From Paracoccaceae bacterium (GTDB taxonomy: Bacteria > Pseudomonadota > Alphaproteobacteria > Rhodobacterales > Rhodobacteraceae), in NCBI GenBank assembly GCA_029881635.1, contig JAOUMG010000017.1:1-12209 (forward strand): a DNA stretch of 12,209 bases. Reading direction: 5' to 3'. The position numbers and the translations under genes are program-made. Below are positions 1-7,338 of this stretch, one piece after another. The notes under the pieces are model-generated. The model made no database searches and was not told where the DNA came from. It saw only the letters and a list, made by a program, of their open reading frames with translations. Within the stretch, counting starts at the first letter, position 1. Each line of letters begins with the position of its first letter.

Positions 1-57
1 GCGTGGCGTACGGAAATCGACATTAAGGCCACGGATATCGAGAAGCGGTTTCTCCAT
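1..57 (-). CDS. ABC transporter ATP-binding protein, N-terminal fragment (Dpp/Opp type)
   Basis: The minus strand reads ATG at 57-55 and stays open to the window edge, giving 19 residues: MEKPLLDIRGLNVDFRTPR. The pattern L-L-x-I-x-G-L-x-V-x-F is the usual start of DppD/OppD ATPases, just before the Walker A loop, which lies outside the window. The start is 3 bases after the stop of the upstream permease gene, so it is the next gene of the same operon. The expected role is ATP hydrolysis on the cytoplasmic face to drive import through the two permeases. Only the first residues are visible, so the family call rests on this short match plus gene order. Whether it is a single ATPase or a DppD-DppF fusion cannot be seen. 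Confidence 0.8.
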   Translation of the reverse strand, partial: MEKPLLDIRGLNVDFRTPR

Positions 58-60
58 GCG

Positions 61-960
61 CTAACGCCCCTGTCGCAATTTAGGATCAAACACGTCGCGC
101 AGCGCCTCGCCCAGAAAGGTAAAGCCCAGCGTGGTCAGTACCAACGGCACGCCACCCGCCACGACCATCCAGGGCGAGTCGCGGATTATCAGGTAGCCCT
201 CATTCAGGATTGTGCCCCAGCTTGCGGTGGGTGGTTGCACACCCAGGCCCAGAAAACTGAGCCCCGCCTCAATCGTCACGACCACGGGCACGTCCATCGC
301 GGCCAGGATCAAGAGCGGACCGATAACGTTGGGCATGATGTGTTTGAACAAGATGCGCGGCATGCTCGCCCCCAGCGAACGCTCGGCAAGGATAAACTCT
401 GTATTCTTGAGCGCCAGCGTGGAGGTACGGGCCAGCCGGGCGTAACCGGGGATCGTGGTGACGATCACGATGGTGAGGACCAACTCCATCGAGGGGCCCA
501 GAAGTGCCACTGCCGCCAGTGCCAGAACGATGGTCGGGAACGAGCGGATCGTGTCGAAGAGCAGGAGCAGCAGATTGTCCAGCCAACGCGGTCCGAAGCC
601 GGCCAGCATACCGAGGATCAAACCAGCGATCAGCGCCACAGATACGCCGATCGCAGCCACCTTTAGCGCAACCCGTCCGCCATAGAGAACCCGACTATAG
701 GTGTCGCGCCCCAGCTGATCCGTACCCGCCCAATGGTCCGCCGACGGCCCGGACATGCGCGCAGGGATATCCATGGTCAGCGGATCATGCGTTGCAAAAA
801 CAGGCGCGAATATCGCACTGGCAAAGAAGATCACCACCAGGATCAGCCCGAACATGCCCATCGGGTTACGCAAGAATAGCCACAGCTTTTCGCGCCCGAC
901 GCTGTAGGGGCGTTCGGGCGGGGGCACTTCGAGCGGGATATCAGAGCGAGTCTCTGACAC
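61..960 (-). CDS. Dpp/Opp-type ABC transporter permease (DppC-like)
   Basis: This 299-aa inner-membrane permease is one half of the channel of a peptide/nickel/opine-type importer. A cytoplasmic N-terminus leads into a first membrane span at about residues 27-57 (begins LWLFLRNPMGMFGLIL). A periplasmic loop with the family signature HWAGTDQLGRDTYSR follows near residues 76-90, as in OppC N-terminal domains. The binding-protein-dependent transport domain has an EAA-type cytoplasmic loop (ERSLGASMPRILFKHIMPN) that contacts the ATPase, then the typical EAGLSFLGLGVQPPTASWG stretch. The start is a GTG at 960-958, overlapping the end of the DppB-like gene by 20 bases. No strong ribosome site is visible there, so translation is probably coupled. 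Length is normal for DppC. Substrate class cannot be told from the permease alone. Confidence 0.95.
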   Translation of the reverse strand: MSETRSDIPLEVPPPERPYSVGREKLWLFLRNPMGMFGLILVVIFFASAIFAPVFATHDPLTMDIPARMSGPSADHWAGTDQLGRDTYSRVLYGGRVALKVAAIGVSVALIAGLILGMLAGFGPRWLDNLLLLLFDTIRSFPTIVLALAAVALLGPSMELVLTIVIVTTIPGYARLARTSTLALKNTEFILAERSLGASMPRILFKHIMPNVIGPLLILAAMDVPVVVTIEAGLSFLGLGVQPPTASWGTILNEGYLIIRDSPWMVVAGGVPLVLTTLGFTFLGEALRDVFDPKLRQGR

Positions 961-1885
961 GGGGATCTAACCAGGAGACAAGAAGGTCTGAGATGAGTGT
1001 GACGATGACATAAAGTGCGATGGTGACCAGCACTGCGCCCTGCACTACGGGGAAATTTCGGGCCTGAACCATATCATAGATGATCCTGCCGACGCCGGGG
1101 CGGGAAAAGATGATTTCGGCAAAAACGGTACCTGACAGCAATCCGCCAAAGCCCACGCCGATTAGCGTGATCGTGGGCAGAATTGCCACGGGCAAGGCGT
1201 AACGAAAAACCACCACGCGGGCGGGAAGGCCAAAGGCACGGGCCGAGCGGATATAGTTCTCGCCCATCACTTCGAGCATCGAGGCGCGCACCATTCGAGC
1301 CAGGTAACCGACCCATCCCAGCCCCACGGCAAAGGCCGGCAAGATCAGGTGACGTAGCTGGTCGACAATGTCACCTTCGTCACCGGCGCCAATCACTGGC
1401 AGCCAGTGCAGCATGATGGCAAACACCAGTATCGCCCAGATCGACACCAGAAAGGACGGCACCGCGATGGTGCCAACCGAAAGGATTCCGGTGACCCGGT
1501 CGATCCAGCTGTTGGGCCAGATCGCCGACAAACAACCCAGCGGTATGCCCAGTATGATCGCCCAGCCCAGGGCGGCGACCGCAAGTGTGATCGTATAGGG
1601 CAATTGCTCGGCCAACGTCAGGCCGACGCTGCGATTGGAGAAGACATCTGTGCCCAGATCGCCCTGCAACACACTGCTGACAAAGATCAGGAATTGGTAG
1701 GGTAGCGGTTTATCCAGATGCATCTTTTCTGCATAGGCCGCCTGAATCTCTGGTGTCGCCCGGGGGCCAAGCGCGATGCTGACCGGATCGCCGGGAATGG
1801 AATGCAGCATCACAAAGAGCACTGCGATTGCCATCAGAACGATGATGACCGACAAACCCAACCGTTTCAGCAAATACCACCACAT
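941..1885 (-). CDS. Dpp/Opp-type ABC transporter permease (DppB-like)
   Basis: This 314-aa protein is the second membrane subunit of the importer. It opens with the DppB pattern MWWYLLKRLGLSVIIVLMAI, followed by the conserved periplasmic start F-V-M-L-H-S-I-P-G-D-P. A QGDLGTDVFSNRSV stretch near residue 94 matches the G-D-L-G-x-S region of the family. The EAA-type loop (NYIRSARAFGLPARVVVFRYAL) sits near residue 211, and the C-terminal region FAEIIFSRPGVGRIIYDMV is standard. Length is normal. An AAGGA ribosome site lies 8 bases before the ATG at 1885-1883, so this gene has its own initiation signal after the stem-loop that separates it from the binding-protein gene. It overlaps the next permease by 20 bases. 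It should pair with the DppC-like subunit in the inner membrane. Confidence 0.95.
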   Translation of the reverse strand: MWWYLLKRLGLSVIIVLMAIAVLFVMLHSIPGDPVSIALGPRATPEIQAAYAEKMHLDKPLPYQFLIFVSSVLQGDLGTDVFSNRSVGLTLAEQLPYTITLAVAALGWAIILGIPLGCLSAIWPNSWIDRVTGILSVGTIAVPSFLVSIWAILVFAIMLHWLPVIGAGDEGDIVDQLRHLILPAFAVGLGWVGYLARMVRASMLEVMGENYIRSARAFGLPARVVVFRYALPVAILPTITLIGVGFGGLLSGTVFAEIIFSRPGVGRIIYDMVQARNFPVVQGAVLVTIALYVIVTLISDLLVSWLDPRVRDSL

Positions 1886-1899
1886 GCCCTAAATCCTTA

Positions 1900-1930
1900 C
1901 CGAGCCGCAGGCGGTTGGCCTGCGGCTCGG
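1900..1930 (-). promoter_or_regulatory. intercistronic stem-loop between binding-protein and permease genes
   Basis: Bases 1900-1911 (CCGAGCCGCAGG) and 1919-1930 (CCTGCGGCTCGG) are perfect inverted complements, a 12-bp GC-rich stem with a 7-base loop. It falls in the 57-base gap between the binding-protein stop and the DppB-like start. In the direction of transcription (minus strand) no U-run follows; instead comes GTAAGGATTT with the ribosome site of the next gene. This does not look like a classical terminator. In binding-protein-dependent transporters such hairpins often protect the upstream mRNA 3' end, giving more binding protein than membrane subunit. That role is inferred here. Confidence 0.75.
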
Positions 1931-1942
1931 GTGTTGAGAGGG

Positions 1943-3490
1943 TTACTTGGGTGCAAAACTGGCCAACTGCATCTCACCTGTCGGGGCGAAATGCGCGTCC
2001 AGATCAGCACGGTGCAGGAAAACCTCGGGTTCGTGAGTCAGCCAGACATACCCGCCGGTTTCCTCCATGATTTCCTGCATGCGCACATAGATCTTCTCAC
2101 GCTCGGCTGAATCAGTTTCGGCAATTCCCTTGGCGTAGAGCTCTTCGAATTCATCCGAGCTCCAGCGTTCCCAGTTCCAGATACCGACCTGATCGCGCAC
2201 AAACCATTGCGTGGCCTCGTAGGGATCAGGACCCGCGCCAAAGCGCATGATGTGCAGTTCCATGTCTTTCCAGGTGTCGCCCTTGCTTTCCTGTCCCATT
2301 TCCCAGAACGGGCCGGAATCGAGCGGGATGATTTCGACAGTGATGCCGATGACCGCCAGGTTGGCCTGAATGATCTGGGCCGCCAAAACGCGTTCCTGTG
2401 CGTTAAGCGTGCGCAGGGTGAGTTTCAGGCCAGAGGCACCAGCCTCGTCGATCAAGGCCTTCGCGGCAACGGGATCGTAAGGGTAGCCCGGAGCACTGCG
2501 ATGCCCGACAAGACCCGGACAGATGATACCGCTCGATTTTTCGGCCGTGCCCGAATAGGCGCCCGCAACGATCGAATCCACATCCACCGCCATCTGGATT
2601 GCCCTGCGAATATTGGGATCCGCCAGTTTGGGGTTTTCGGTATTGATGCCCATCCACATGTATTGCAATGCGCCAGCGACAGTCAGGGCCGCGTTATCCG
2701 GCAGTTCTTTCTGGTATCTTGCATAAGCGCTCGATGTGATCTTGGCGCAATCCAGTTCTCCGGCCTCAAATGCCAGCGCCCCTGATTCACTGTCGGTCAC
2801 GAAGATGCAGTCGATATTGGCAAAGGCCGGTTTGGGACCGGTCCAGTTGGGATTGGGGCGCATTTTCACCCATTGGGCTTGCTTATGCTCCATCACATAC
2901 GGCCCGCAGGTGGCAGGCGGTTCGGTGGTGTATTTACCGCCCACTGCTTCAAGCGCCTTTTTCGAATTGATGATGCCCGTCCCCGAGGCCAGCGTCAGGG
3001 ACACAAACGGTGCAAAAGGCTGGTTCAGAACGATGGTGCCGCTATGGCTGTCCTTTACCTCGACCCGATCAAAGGCCACGTAGTCACCTTTCCACTCGCT
3101 GTCTTTCATGCGTTCGAAGGAATAGGCCACGTCTTCAGCGGTCAGTTCGCCATTGTCTCCAGACCACATGAACCCCTTCTTCAGCGTGAAATCGATATGC
3201 GTGGAATCCGTGACCACGATGCTTTCGACATACGGAGACGGTACCCATCCGCTGTCACTATCCCCGAAGTAAATGAGCGCGGGCATAAGGCACCAATTGA
3301 CGTCATTGGCCGGGTGACCACCCACGTAATAACCGGGATCCAGGCTTTCCATCTCGCGATCAAAGCGCACGGTCAGCGTGTCGCCTTCGGCAGACCAAGA
3401 TATGCCGGGGAAAGACCCGGTCAGGCCCGCCGCACCAGCAAAGGCCGCAGTTTGCAAGAAGCTCCTGCGCGATTGAGTGAGTTTTGACAT
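1943..3490 (-). CDS. family 5 extracellular solute-binding protein, Tat-exported (peptide/opine-type)
   Basis: This 515-aa periplasmic receptor would deliver substrate to the adjacent permeases. The N-terminus carries a twin-arginine signal (SRRSFLQTAAFAGAAG, RR at residues 8-9), with likely cleavage after SWSA near residue 34. The mature part starts DTLTVRFDREMESLDPGYYV, as in SBP_bac_5 proteins (DppA/OppA class). It includes the typical L-T-A-E-D-V-A-Y-S-F-E-R-M segment near residue 118 and NPKLADPNIRRAIQMAVDVDSI near residue 286. Length fits the family. A strong ribosome site GGGAGGA (3496-3502) lies 5 bases before the ATG, better than those of the downstream genes, consistent with high expression. 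The gene lies 48 bases after the CocE-like hydrolase gene on the same strand. Tat export suggests folding before export. The ligand is unknown: this family binds peptides, opines, nickel chelates, glutathione and sugars. Confidence 0.93.
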   Translation of the reverse strand: MSKLTQSRRSFLQTAAFAGAAGLTGSFPGISWSAEGDTLTVRFDREMESLDPGYYVGGHPANDVNWCLMPALIYFGDSDSGWVPSPYVESIVVTDSTHIDFTLKKGFMWSGDNGELTAEDVAYSFERMKDSEWKGDYVAFDRVEVKDSHSGTIVLNQPFAPFVSLTLASGTGIINSKKALEAVGGKYTTEPPATCGPYVMEHKQAQWVKMRPNPNWTGPKPAFANIDCIFVTDSESGALAFEAGELDCAKITSSAYARYQKELPDNAALTVAGALQYMWMGINTENPKLADPNIRRAIQMAVDVDSIVAGAYSGTAEKSSGIICPGLVGHRSAPGYPYDPVAAKALIDEAGASGLKLTLRTLNAQERVLAAQIIQANLAVIGITVEIIPLDSGPFWEMGQESKGDTWKDMELHIMRFGAGPDPYEATQWFVRDQVGIWNWERWSSDEFEELYAKGIAETDSAEREKIYVRMQEIMEETGGYVWLTHEPEVFLHRADLDAHFAPTGEMQLASFAPK

Positions 3491-3538
3491 TTTGTTCCTC
3501 CCATTAACTTCTTTATTTTTTTTGATTCTTACTTTAAC

Positions 3539-5557
3539 CTAGACCAGATCACGTGGAACTTCACTTTCCCATGTCTGACTGTGCACCAATTCATCCCCCA
3601 TATGCGCTTCCAACTCACCTCGGATGATGAAATGCGAAACAGTCGAGCGCATCGTCGTGCGGGTTTTGGTAGAGACTTCCCAGGCACCACGGCTGAAGTT
3701 TTCGTTCCAGGTGATATCCAGTTCGGCGCTCAACGGATTGTCGGGATGTATCCGTTCGATCTCCTCATGTGACGACGTGACGGTCCACCCATCATGATCA
3801 TCATAGGTCAGCGTACCCTCGTCTGAAAACGTGCGGTGACTGACAACACCCGTCGTCATGTCGATGCTAAAAGCGTTTTCATAGTTCGGCGGTACCTGAA
3901 CCGTGGCATTCAGCGGGCCGGATCCTTCTGCTTCTTCAAAGGGTCGAAGATCGGCGTCAGTAGCATTGGCGGGCCGCACGGGCAGGCTGATCGAGCTATC
4001 ACCTGCAGTAAGAGTCAGCGTGACCTTCTCGGGGGTGGGCCATGTGGTTGGCCAGTAGGCCGTCGACAGTGCAATACGGATACGGTTACCCGCCGAAAAC
4101 CGGTGCCCGGCGTCGTTCAACTGCAATGTCACAGCGTAGGATTTTCCTGGTTCCAAAGGTTCAGGCGTCTCATGGCTGTCTCGGTGGGTCAGGTTCAGCA
4201 GGCCATAGCTTACACGCGTCCCGGTCCCGTCGGGCAGCAGATCGGATAAAACGCCTGCCACCATTGCCACCGGCTTGTCGCTCGCCACCTGCAAGGACAA
4301 GATTGGCGCGCCCAGAATCTCGATATCTTCCGCCAGCGGTTCGGTGTCGAAAACCAGCGATCCGCCCGCCTCCATCCGCTGATCGCCCGGCAGGTCCGGG
4401 TCCAGCCCATAGGCGCACCAGCTACCTGACATCATTCCCACTGTGGTTGGGGAATTGATCGTAATCTGTTCAGCTGCGCCTTTGTCGGCCTGAAGTCCTC
4501 TGGAGGTCAGATGAAACACCTGCATCGCGATCCGGGCACTTGGCCAGCTAGCCTCTGCCACCCATTTCCCCGGACGTTCCTCGTAGTAGGTTTGCGGAGG
4601 TACCGGATCTTCGATCCAGGCGCGCAGTTGCGGCTCGTCCATGATGCCGGTATCGGCACCTTTCAACCAGTGATCCCACCAGCGCAGACATTCCTGCAAG
4701 AACCCGATCTGCGGGCCGGGTCGTGCAAAATGCGGATATTTATGCGCCCAGGGTCCTACAAGCCCCTTGCACGGCGATTTCAGACCCGCCAGCAAGCGGA
4801 AGACAGCGTTGGAATACCCATCAGCCCAACCGCCTACGGCATAGACTGCAGCTTCGATATCGTCGAAATTCTCGCAGACGGAGCCGTGTTTCCAGAAGTC
4901 GTCCCTGCGCTGATGTTGCAACCATTCCTCGATCCAGAACCCGCTGCCCTTCAGCCGATCCATCCAGATCTCTTTCCACTTGTTGCCTACCATTAGCGGG
5001 TCCGGCGGTGTTGTGTTGATGGAAAACATGTGGCTGTTCCAGCCCGGGTTATCCATCATCATACAGCCGCCCATGTAATGAATATCGTCGGCGTACCGGT
5101 CATCGGTGGAACAGATTGAGACAATCGCCTTCAACGGCTCGGGTCGCCGTGCCGCCACCTGCAACCCGTTGAACCCGCCCCAGCTGATGCCGATCATACC
5201 GACCTTGCCGGTGCACCACGGCTGGCGTGCGATCCAGTCGATCACTTCCAGCGCGTCGTCCTGTTCCTGCTTCAGGTATTCGCCCAGCATCACCCCTTCG
5301 CTATCACCCGAGCCGCGCATATCCACCCGGATCGACGCATAGCCGTGACCGGCGAAATAGGGATGTGTCGTGGCATCGCGCCCGCTGGTGCCATCGCCAC
5401 GGCGATAGGGTAAATATTCCAGGATGGCGGGCACCGGATCACTCGTTGCATCCTTTGGCAACCATATCTTGGCCGCCAGGCGCACGCCGTCGGACATATT
5501 GATGAAAACGGGGTCGAGAATTTCAGTTTCCCGGGGGAACTTGTTCACGGTCTTCAC
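3539..5557 (-). CDS. CocE/NonD family serine hydrolase (X-Pro dipeptidyl-peptidase S15-like)
   Basis: This is an alpha/beta hydrolase of the S15/CocE class; members cleave Xaa-Pro peptides, esters or amides such as cocaine, cephalosporin esters and acyl-amino acids. With the preferred GTG start (5557-5555) it has 672 residues. The nucleophile elbow GISWGG places Ser near residue 125. The acid is likely Asp about 246 in GGWADGY, and the base His about 272 in GPWAHKYPHF; the order and spacing agree with CocE. The early block NMSDGVRLAAKIWLP and the cap and jelly-roll region (e.g. FSAGNRIRIALSTAYWPTTWP) also fit. A C-terminal extension of about 110 residues (after NATVQVPPNYENAF) makes it longer than many CocE proteins. 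GAGG at 5564-5567 lies 6 bases before the GTG. A longer ATG form (5608, 689 aa) has no good ribosome site and adds residues unlike the family. No signal peptide is seen, so it is likely cytoplasmic. It is first in the transport operon and may act on the imported compound. Confidence 0.9.
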   Translation of the reverse strand: MKTVNKFPRETEILDPVFINMSDGVRLAAKIWLPKDATSDPVPAILEYLPYRRGDGTSGRDATTHPYFAGHGYASIRVDMRGSGDSEGVMLGEYLKQEQDDALEVIDWIARQPWCTGKVGMIGISWGGFNGLQVAARRPEPLKAIVSICSTDDRYADDIHYMGGCMMMDNPGWNSHMFSINTTPPDPLMVGNKWKEIWMDRLKGSGFWIEEWLQHQRRDDFWKHGSVCENFDDIEAAVYAVGGWADGYSNAVFRLLAGLKSPCKGLVGPWAHKYPHFARPGPQIGFLQECLRWWDHWLKGADTGIMDEPQLRAWIEDPVPPQTYYEERPGKWVAEASWPSARIAMQVFHLTSRGLQADKGAAEQITINSPTTVGMMSGSWCAYGLDPDLPGDQRMEAGGSLVFDTEPLAEDIEILGAPILSLQVASDKPVAMVAGVLSDLLPDGTGTRVSYGLLNLTHRDSHETPEPLEPGKSYAVTLQLNDAGHRFSAGNRIRIALSTAYWPTTWPTPEKVTLTLTAGDSSISLPVRPANATDADLRPFEEAEGSGPLNATVQVPPNYENAFSIDMTTGVVSHRTFSDEGTLTYDDHDGWTVTSSHEEIERIHPDNPLSAELDITWNENFSRGAWEVSTKTRTTMRSTVSHFIIRGELEAHMGDELVHSQTWESEVPRDLV

Positions 5558-5608
5558 TACACACCTCAGGTGTTGTTTTCCCGTTTCAGCCGTAACAATC
5601 CACCCCAT

Positions 5609-5701
5609 TCACTGCCCAATCGCTAGCGTCTTCGCGCTTGCTTTGCTGAGCGGTTCATCACATCTTACCCAAAGTTTCCTTTAGGGCAAATAATTCCTGC
5701 G
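5609..5701. promoter_or_regulatory. divergent intergenic promoter region
   Basis: This gap separates the transport/hydrolase operon (minus) from the amidohydrolase-M81 pair (plus), so both promoters must lie in or near it. For the minus strand, a possible -35 TTGCCC (5689-5684) and -10 TAAGAT (5667-5662) are 16 bases apart. They would give a start of transcription near 5655, upstream of the GTG of the hydrolase. For the plus strand no convincing sigma-70 pair is seen; TTGCTT at 5638-5643 lacks a good -10 partner. The ribosome site before the amidohydrolase ATG at 5702 is also weak. No regulator gene is present in the window. Confidence 0.3.
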
Positions 5702-7338
5702 ATGGCGCAAACGATTTTTCACAACGGACCGATCCTGACTGTGGATAACTGCGATAGCGTGGTCGAGGCCGTTCTGACCGAAAGCGGAAAAATCCTAGCC
5801 ACAGGGTCACTTGCCGAAATCAACCGACAGGCCGGACCCCAAGCCACCCGCTATGATCTGGCGGGGCGAACAATGATCCCGGCCTTTATCGACCCGCACG
5901 GGCATTTTCCGGATTCAGGCTATTTGGGCCGATTGCGTGCCGATCTGGCGCCGCCTCCGGTGGGTGATTGCGCCAGTCTCGGAGATGTCTTTGAGCGCCT
6001 GACTGATCTGGTACGCAAGACGCCAAAGGGTACCTGGGTCATGGGTTCTCAGCTCGAACCTACCAGCCTGCCCGAGAACCGGTTTCCGACACGTGAAGAG
6101 CTGGACCGTGTTTCCACCGATCACCCAATATGGGTCACACATTTCACCGGTCATGCCGGGGTTGGCAACTCCCGCGCGCTAGCGGTACGGGGTGTCACCC
6201 GTGATACTCCCGACCCGGTGGGCGGCTGGATTGGACGTGACCCTGAGACGGGTGAGCTAAACGGGTTGCTCAAGGGCATGTCCGCAATGGGAGATCTTGG
6301 GGATTCCGAGTTTCAGGTTACCTATGAAACCTTCCGCGACGCGTACCGTGCCGCGACCGATGAATACCACGAACAGGGCGTCGCCCTGGCGCAGAATGCC
6401 TGGGCCACCGAGCAACTTCTGGGCTATTTCCTGCGGCTTGACGCTGAAGGAGCGGCTGGACTCGACTGTGTGGTTTTGCCCGCAGGTCATCTTGAACCGG
6501 CCTTATCTGAAGGGCGCATTGATTTAGCACCCCAAACCCCCGGTGGCCGGATCATGCTTGGCCCGCGCAAACTCTTCGGGGATGGCTCGTTCCATATTCA
6601 GACCGCATGCATCACAGAACCCTATTACAAGCCGTTCAACAACGATCCCGAGTTCCGGTGTTCTCCCTCGATCACCCGCGAAGAAATGATCATCAAGATC
6701 GGTCTGTTGCACCGCGCCGGGCATCAAATCCACATTCATTCCAACGGCGATGCCACTTCGGACATTTTGCTGGACGCTCTTGAAGAGGTGCTTGAGGGCC
6801 ATCCGCGCCCGGATCACCGGCATACGCTGATCCATACGCAAATCCTGCGTTGGATCAGCTGGACCGTATGGTGCGCCTTGGCGTGACTGCCAGTTTCTTT
6901 CCTGCGCATCTTTTCTATTGGGGTGATTTCCATCGCGACGTCACGTTCGGGCCCGAACGGATCCGTAACATGTGCCCGACACGCTGGGCCGCAGATCGAG
7001 GCATTCGTTTTACGATACATAACGATGCGCAGGTCACGCCGACGCGGCCGCTGCACCTGATGTGGTGCGCCGTGAACCGGACCTCGCATACTGGTAGCGT
7101 GCTGGGGGTCGAACAGGCGCTTACCGCACGCGAGGCGCTCCGCGCCCACACGATTGACGCGGCCTGGCAGGTTTTCCTTGATCATGAACGCGGCAGTATC
7201 GAGCCGGGCAAGCGCGCTGATTTTGCGGTGCTTTCTGCCAATCCACTCGACGATCCTGCAGGCATGCACCGCATTTCTGTGGAAGAAACGATTGTTAAAG
7301 GAACGTCCGTTTTTGCCCGTGAGAAGGCGGCCCTATGA
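5702..7338 (+). pseudogene. amidohydrolase family 3 (YtcJ-like), split by a single-base frameshift
   Basis: Two overlapping frames together make one 545-aa amidohydrolase. The first (5702-6886) matches the family through HTLIHTQILR and then runs into an unrelated tail and stop. The second resumes at 6850 with LDQLDRMVRLGVTASFFPAH and runs to the stop at 7338. Joining CGT (6848-6850) to TTG (6850-6852) restores the family sequence, so one base is missing near 6850. Metal and active-site motifs are all present: FIDPHGHF (His 66 and 68), HIHSNGD (His 344, 346), HTLIHTQ (His 374, 378) and, in the second frame, TIHNDAQV (Asp about 442). Such enzymes hydrolyse amides, N-formyl or cyclic amide bonds using metal. 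No slippery heptamer or homopolymer lies at the junction, so programmed frameshifting is unlikely; a real mutation or a sequencing error both fit. The stop overlaps the M81 gene start. Confidence 0.88.

Noticed and set aside
1900..1930. Rho-independent terminator after the binding-protein gene
   Set aside because: No run of U follows the stem in the minus-strand direction, and the permease genes follow directly with their own ribosome site.
2207..3487. Long plus-strand open frames opposite the binding-protein gene
   Set aside because: They are antisense frames of a clear family 5 binding protein in GC-rich DNA and show no protein family traits.
5558..5608. Longer ATG start of the CocE-like hydrolase
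   Set aside because: The extra 17 residues do not resemble the family and no ribosome site precedes the ATG, while GAGG is well placed before the GTG at 5557.
6842..6860. Programmed -1 ribosomal frameshift in the amidohydrolase
   Set aside because: The junction lacks a slippery heptamer and this enzyme family is not known to use frameshifting; a missing base is simpler.
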